A stretch of DNA of 6,195 nt from positions 1 to 6,195 of the forward strand of contig WFMX01000128.1 of the NCBI GenBank assembly GCA_015488875.1. Reading direction: 5' to 3'. Each line of letters opens with the position of its first letter. The first letter of the stretch is position 1. This DNA comes from Campylobacterota bacterium (GTDB lineage Bacteria > Campylobacterota > Campylobacteria > Campylobacterales > Sulfurovaceae). Below, in pieces: positions 4,607 to 6,195 of the stretch. The notes under the pieces are model-generated. The model made no database searches. It had not been told where the DNA came from and saw only the letters and a program-made list of their open reading frames with translations. The position numbers and the translations under genes are program-made.

Positions 4607-5890
4607 ATGTTTCAACAGAATGGATTGTCACTAGATCAAGCACCACCTATTGGCGTGGTATTTCGTCTATTTTTTGTCGCAGCTCTTTTTGGTATATTGT
4701 CAGGAGTTTTGATACTTTTCTATGGAGTGAGCATCTTTGACTCATCGACATTGGGTGCTGTCACACTCACTCATACCTTGACGCTAGGAGTCATGGCTTC
4801 ATTTATGTTGGGAGCTTTATTTCAAATGCTACCTGTCATAGCAGGTGTTGTCCTGACTTCACCTATCAAGAGATCACTTCTCGTACAGATACCATTTGTG
4901 ATCGGTACTATATCATTGCTTTTGGCATTTAACCTATCGTATCGGATACTCTATATCGTAGCTTCCGCGTTATTGACCATCTCTTTGCTTAGTGCTGTGA
5001 GTATGATGCTATATAGACTCCTCAAAGTATCCAATCATAGTGCTTCATCTAGGGGTATGGTGCTAGCCCTGATATCATTTGGTATCACTATAGCATTGGC
5101 GATATACCTCACGACTTCACTAGGTGGTTTTGCATCTGGGGAGTATTATCTGCAGATCAAAACACTCCATTACCACTTTGGACTATTTGGCTGGATCACT
5201 CTCCTCATATTTTCCATATCATTTCAAGTGATTGAGATGTTTTATGTGACACCGCCTTATCCTACTGTAGTATCTCGGTATCTCGTGCCGTCTATATTTG
5301 GATTGCTTATAGTTGGTATGCCATTGGAACTGTTGTATCCTCAGATATCAATCGTTGTCGCTACACTCTTTTCATTACTTATGATATCTTTCGCTATCTT
5401 GACTCTATATAGATTGAGCCAAAGAAAGAGACCTATAACAGATGCCACTATGTGGTTTTGGAGACTTGGACTTAGTAGCTTAGTAGTGAGCATGGCATTA
5501 GCTTTGCTCACCCTGTATCTATCCAATGCTTTTTTACCTGTCATATCTACTATATTTTTCGTATCATTTGCATTGAGTGTAGTCTTTGCTATGCTTTACA
5601 AGATAGTGCCTTTTCTCACTTGGTTTCACCTCAATGCACAAGGCTATTATAAAGCCCCTATGATGCATGAAGTGATACACCCAAAAACAGCAAAAAAGCA
5701 CTTTTGGATACATCTATCTATGGTGATATCTCTTCTGCTCTCACTTGTAAATGAAAACTTTATATACTTAGCAGGTGTGATCACTATGATATCTTTCGGA
5801 TGGGTAGCATATCAGATAGCATACGCTCATCTGCTATACAAAAAGATAGAGAAGAGTGGAGAGAAGTTTGATATGAGTAGCTTCGGGTGA
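4607..5890 (+). CDS. Polytopic membrane protein, NnrS / heme-copper oxidase subunit I-like
   Basis: This 427-residue protein has about 12 predicted transmembrane helices (roughly 17-42, 52-82, 92-110, 113-136, 149-172, 188-212, 226-244, 247-268, 284-306, 310-334, 366-384, 386-409). Conserved-looking histidines sit in or beside helices: His56 in THTLTLG followed by GALFQMLPV, His188 and His190 in LHYHFGLFGW, and His341 in LYKIVPFLTWFHL followed by MMHE (His354). The H-x-L-T-L-G and GALFQMLPV pattern recalls NnrS and subunit-I-like proteins, in which histidines bind heme or copper. The complete His set of a true oxidase (six ligands including the Cu-B pair and triplet) is not evident, so this is probably not a respiratory oxidase. 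It is the last clear gene of the FNR-box operon. A role in NO resistance or heme/metal handling is inferred from family and context. Confidence 0.75.
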   Translation: MFQQNGLSLDQAPPIGVVFRLFFVAALFGILSGVLILFYGVSIFDSSTLGAVTLTHTLTLGVMASFMLGALFQMLPVIAGVVLTSPIKRSLLVQIPFVIGTISLLLAFNLSYRILYIVASALLTISLLSAVSMMLYRLLKVSNHSASSRGMVLALISFGITIALAIYLTTSLGGFASGEYYLQIKTLHYHFGLFGWITLLIFSISFQVIEMFYVTPPYPTVVSRYLVPSIFGLLIVGMPLELLYPQISIVVATLFSLLMISFAILTLYRLSQRKRPITDATMWFWRLGLSSLVVSMALALLTLYLSNAFLPVISTIFFVSFALSVVFAMLYKIVPFLTWFHLNAQGYYKAPMMHEVIHPKTAKKHFWIHLSMVISLLLSLVNENFIYLAGVITMISFGWVAYQIAYAHLLYKKIEKSGEKFDMSSFG

Positions 5891-5900
5891 TGTGAATCCT

Positions 5901-6195
5901 ATGGGTTATTGCTCCTATATGCATTCACAAGCTGGAGCTTATGAACGAAGAAAAAGAAAGGAATTTCATCGCTCCTCTATGGTACTAGCCACACTCCTCA
6001 ACAAAAACCAAGTCGTAATCCCCTGTGCTAGCCACTCTAAACTAAAAAAAGAGTATCACTATGAAGGCATACAAGACTTACTAGAGAAGCCACTCAACAA
6101 GCAAGAACAAAAAGAGCTAGAAGATGAACAAAAAAAGAAAATAACTCAAACAGAACATGAATTCAAACAAGAAAAAGATAAAACACTAAAAGAAC
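5901..6195 (+). CDS. Unrecognised Lys/Glu-rich protein, N-terminal part (runs off the right edge)
   Basis: At least 98 codons are open to the end of the window. I do not recognise the family. The N-terminus (MGYCSYMHSQAGAYERRKRK) is followed by a short hydrophobic stretch with VVIPCASHS (about 38-46, Cys42 and His45). From residue 62 on there is a highly charged, Lys/Glu/Gln-rich tail that looks helical, possibly coiled-coil. Start: ATG at 5901 is 10 bp after the membrane protein stop but has no good ribosome binding site (only GGTGA about 10 nt upstream). GTG at 5892 in the same frame is an alternative. Codon use is more A-rich than in the preceding operon. It may be a read-through member of the operon or an unrelated gene. 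No function is proposed. Confidence 0.55.
   Translation, partial: MGYCSYMHSQAGAYERRKRKEFHRSSMVLATLLNKNQVVIPCASHSKLKKEYHYEGIQDLLEKPLNKQEQKELEDEQKKKITQTEHEFKQEKDKTLKE

Noticed and set aside
5941..5988. Small frame starting at ATG 5941 with GGAG upstream
   Set aside because: It encodes only 15 residues and lies within the longer open frame from 5901. There is no independent support for a peptide.

Overview
The window looks like chromosomal DNA from a moderately AT-rich, sulfur- or nitrate-metabolising member of the Campylobacterota (Sulfurimonas/Sulfurovum-like). This assignment is inferred from codon use (many ATA, AGA and CTA codons), the style of the intergenic regions and the protein families present. 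No rRNA or other marker gene is present, so it is not proven.

Layout, left to right. (1) At 3-197 is the C-terminal end of a Xer-type tyrosine recombinase that begins outside the window. (2) At 198-530 is a gene-free stretch with two REP-like hairpins of opposite orientation, a competing stem and an 11-bp direct repeat. (3) At 531-3104 are three genes on the minus strand. In transcription order they are a SpoIIAA-like (STAS/SEC14-type) protein, a thioredoxin-fold [2Fe-2S] ferredoxin, and a Tat-exported, probably lipid-anchored three-domain multicopper oxidase with a complete copper ligand set and a Met/Asn/Gly-rich loop. The gaps between them (104 and 169 bp) contain stem-loops and a possible separate promoter for the oxidase, so they need not form one operon. 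(4) At 3105-3284 is a divergent control region. It carries a perfect FNR/DNR-type box, TTGAT-N4-ATCAA, whose centre lies at about -41.5 relative to the start predicted from a perfect TATAAT box. (5) At 3285-5890 is a tight plus-strand operon: an FmdE-family protein, a hemerythrin-domain protein, a DUF2249 protein (GTGA overlap with the gene before it) and a 12-helix membrane protein related to NnrS/heme-copper oxidase subunit I. (6) From 5901 to the right edge is the start of an unrecognised, lysine/glutamate-rich protein.

The most interesting part is the divergon centred on the FNR-type box. Hemerythrin, DUF2249 and NnrS/HCO-like membrane proteins are commonly neighbours in regulons that respond to low oxygen, nitrate or nitric oxide. 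An FmdE-family protein leads the operon here. The working inference is a small anaerobically or NO-induced module in which a di-iron protein and a possibly metal- or heme-binding membrane protein handle nitrogen oxides, oxygen or metals. The exact chemistry cannot be read from sequence alone. The copper oxidase and ferredoxin next to it may be functional partners or only neighbours.
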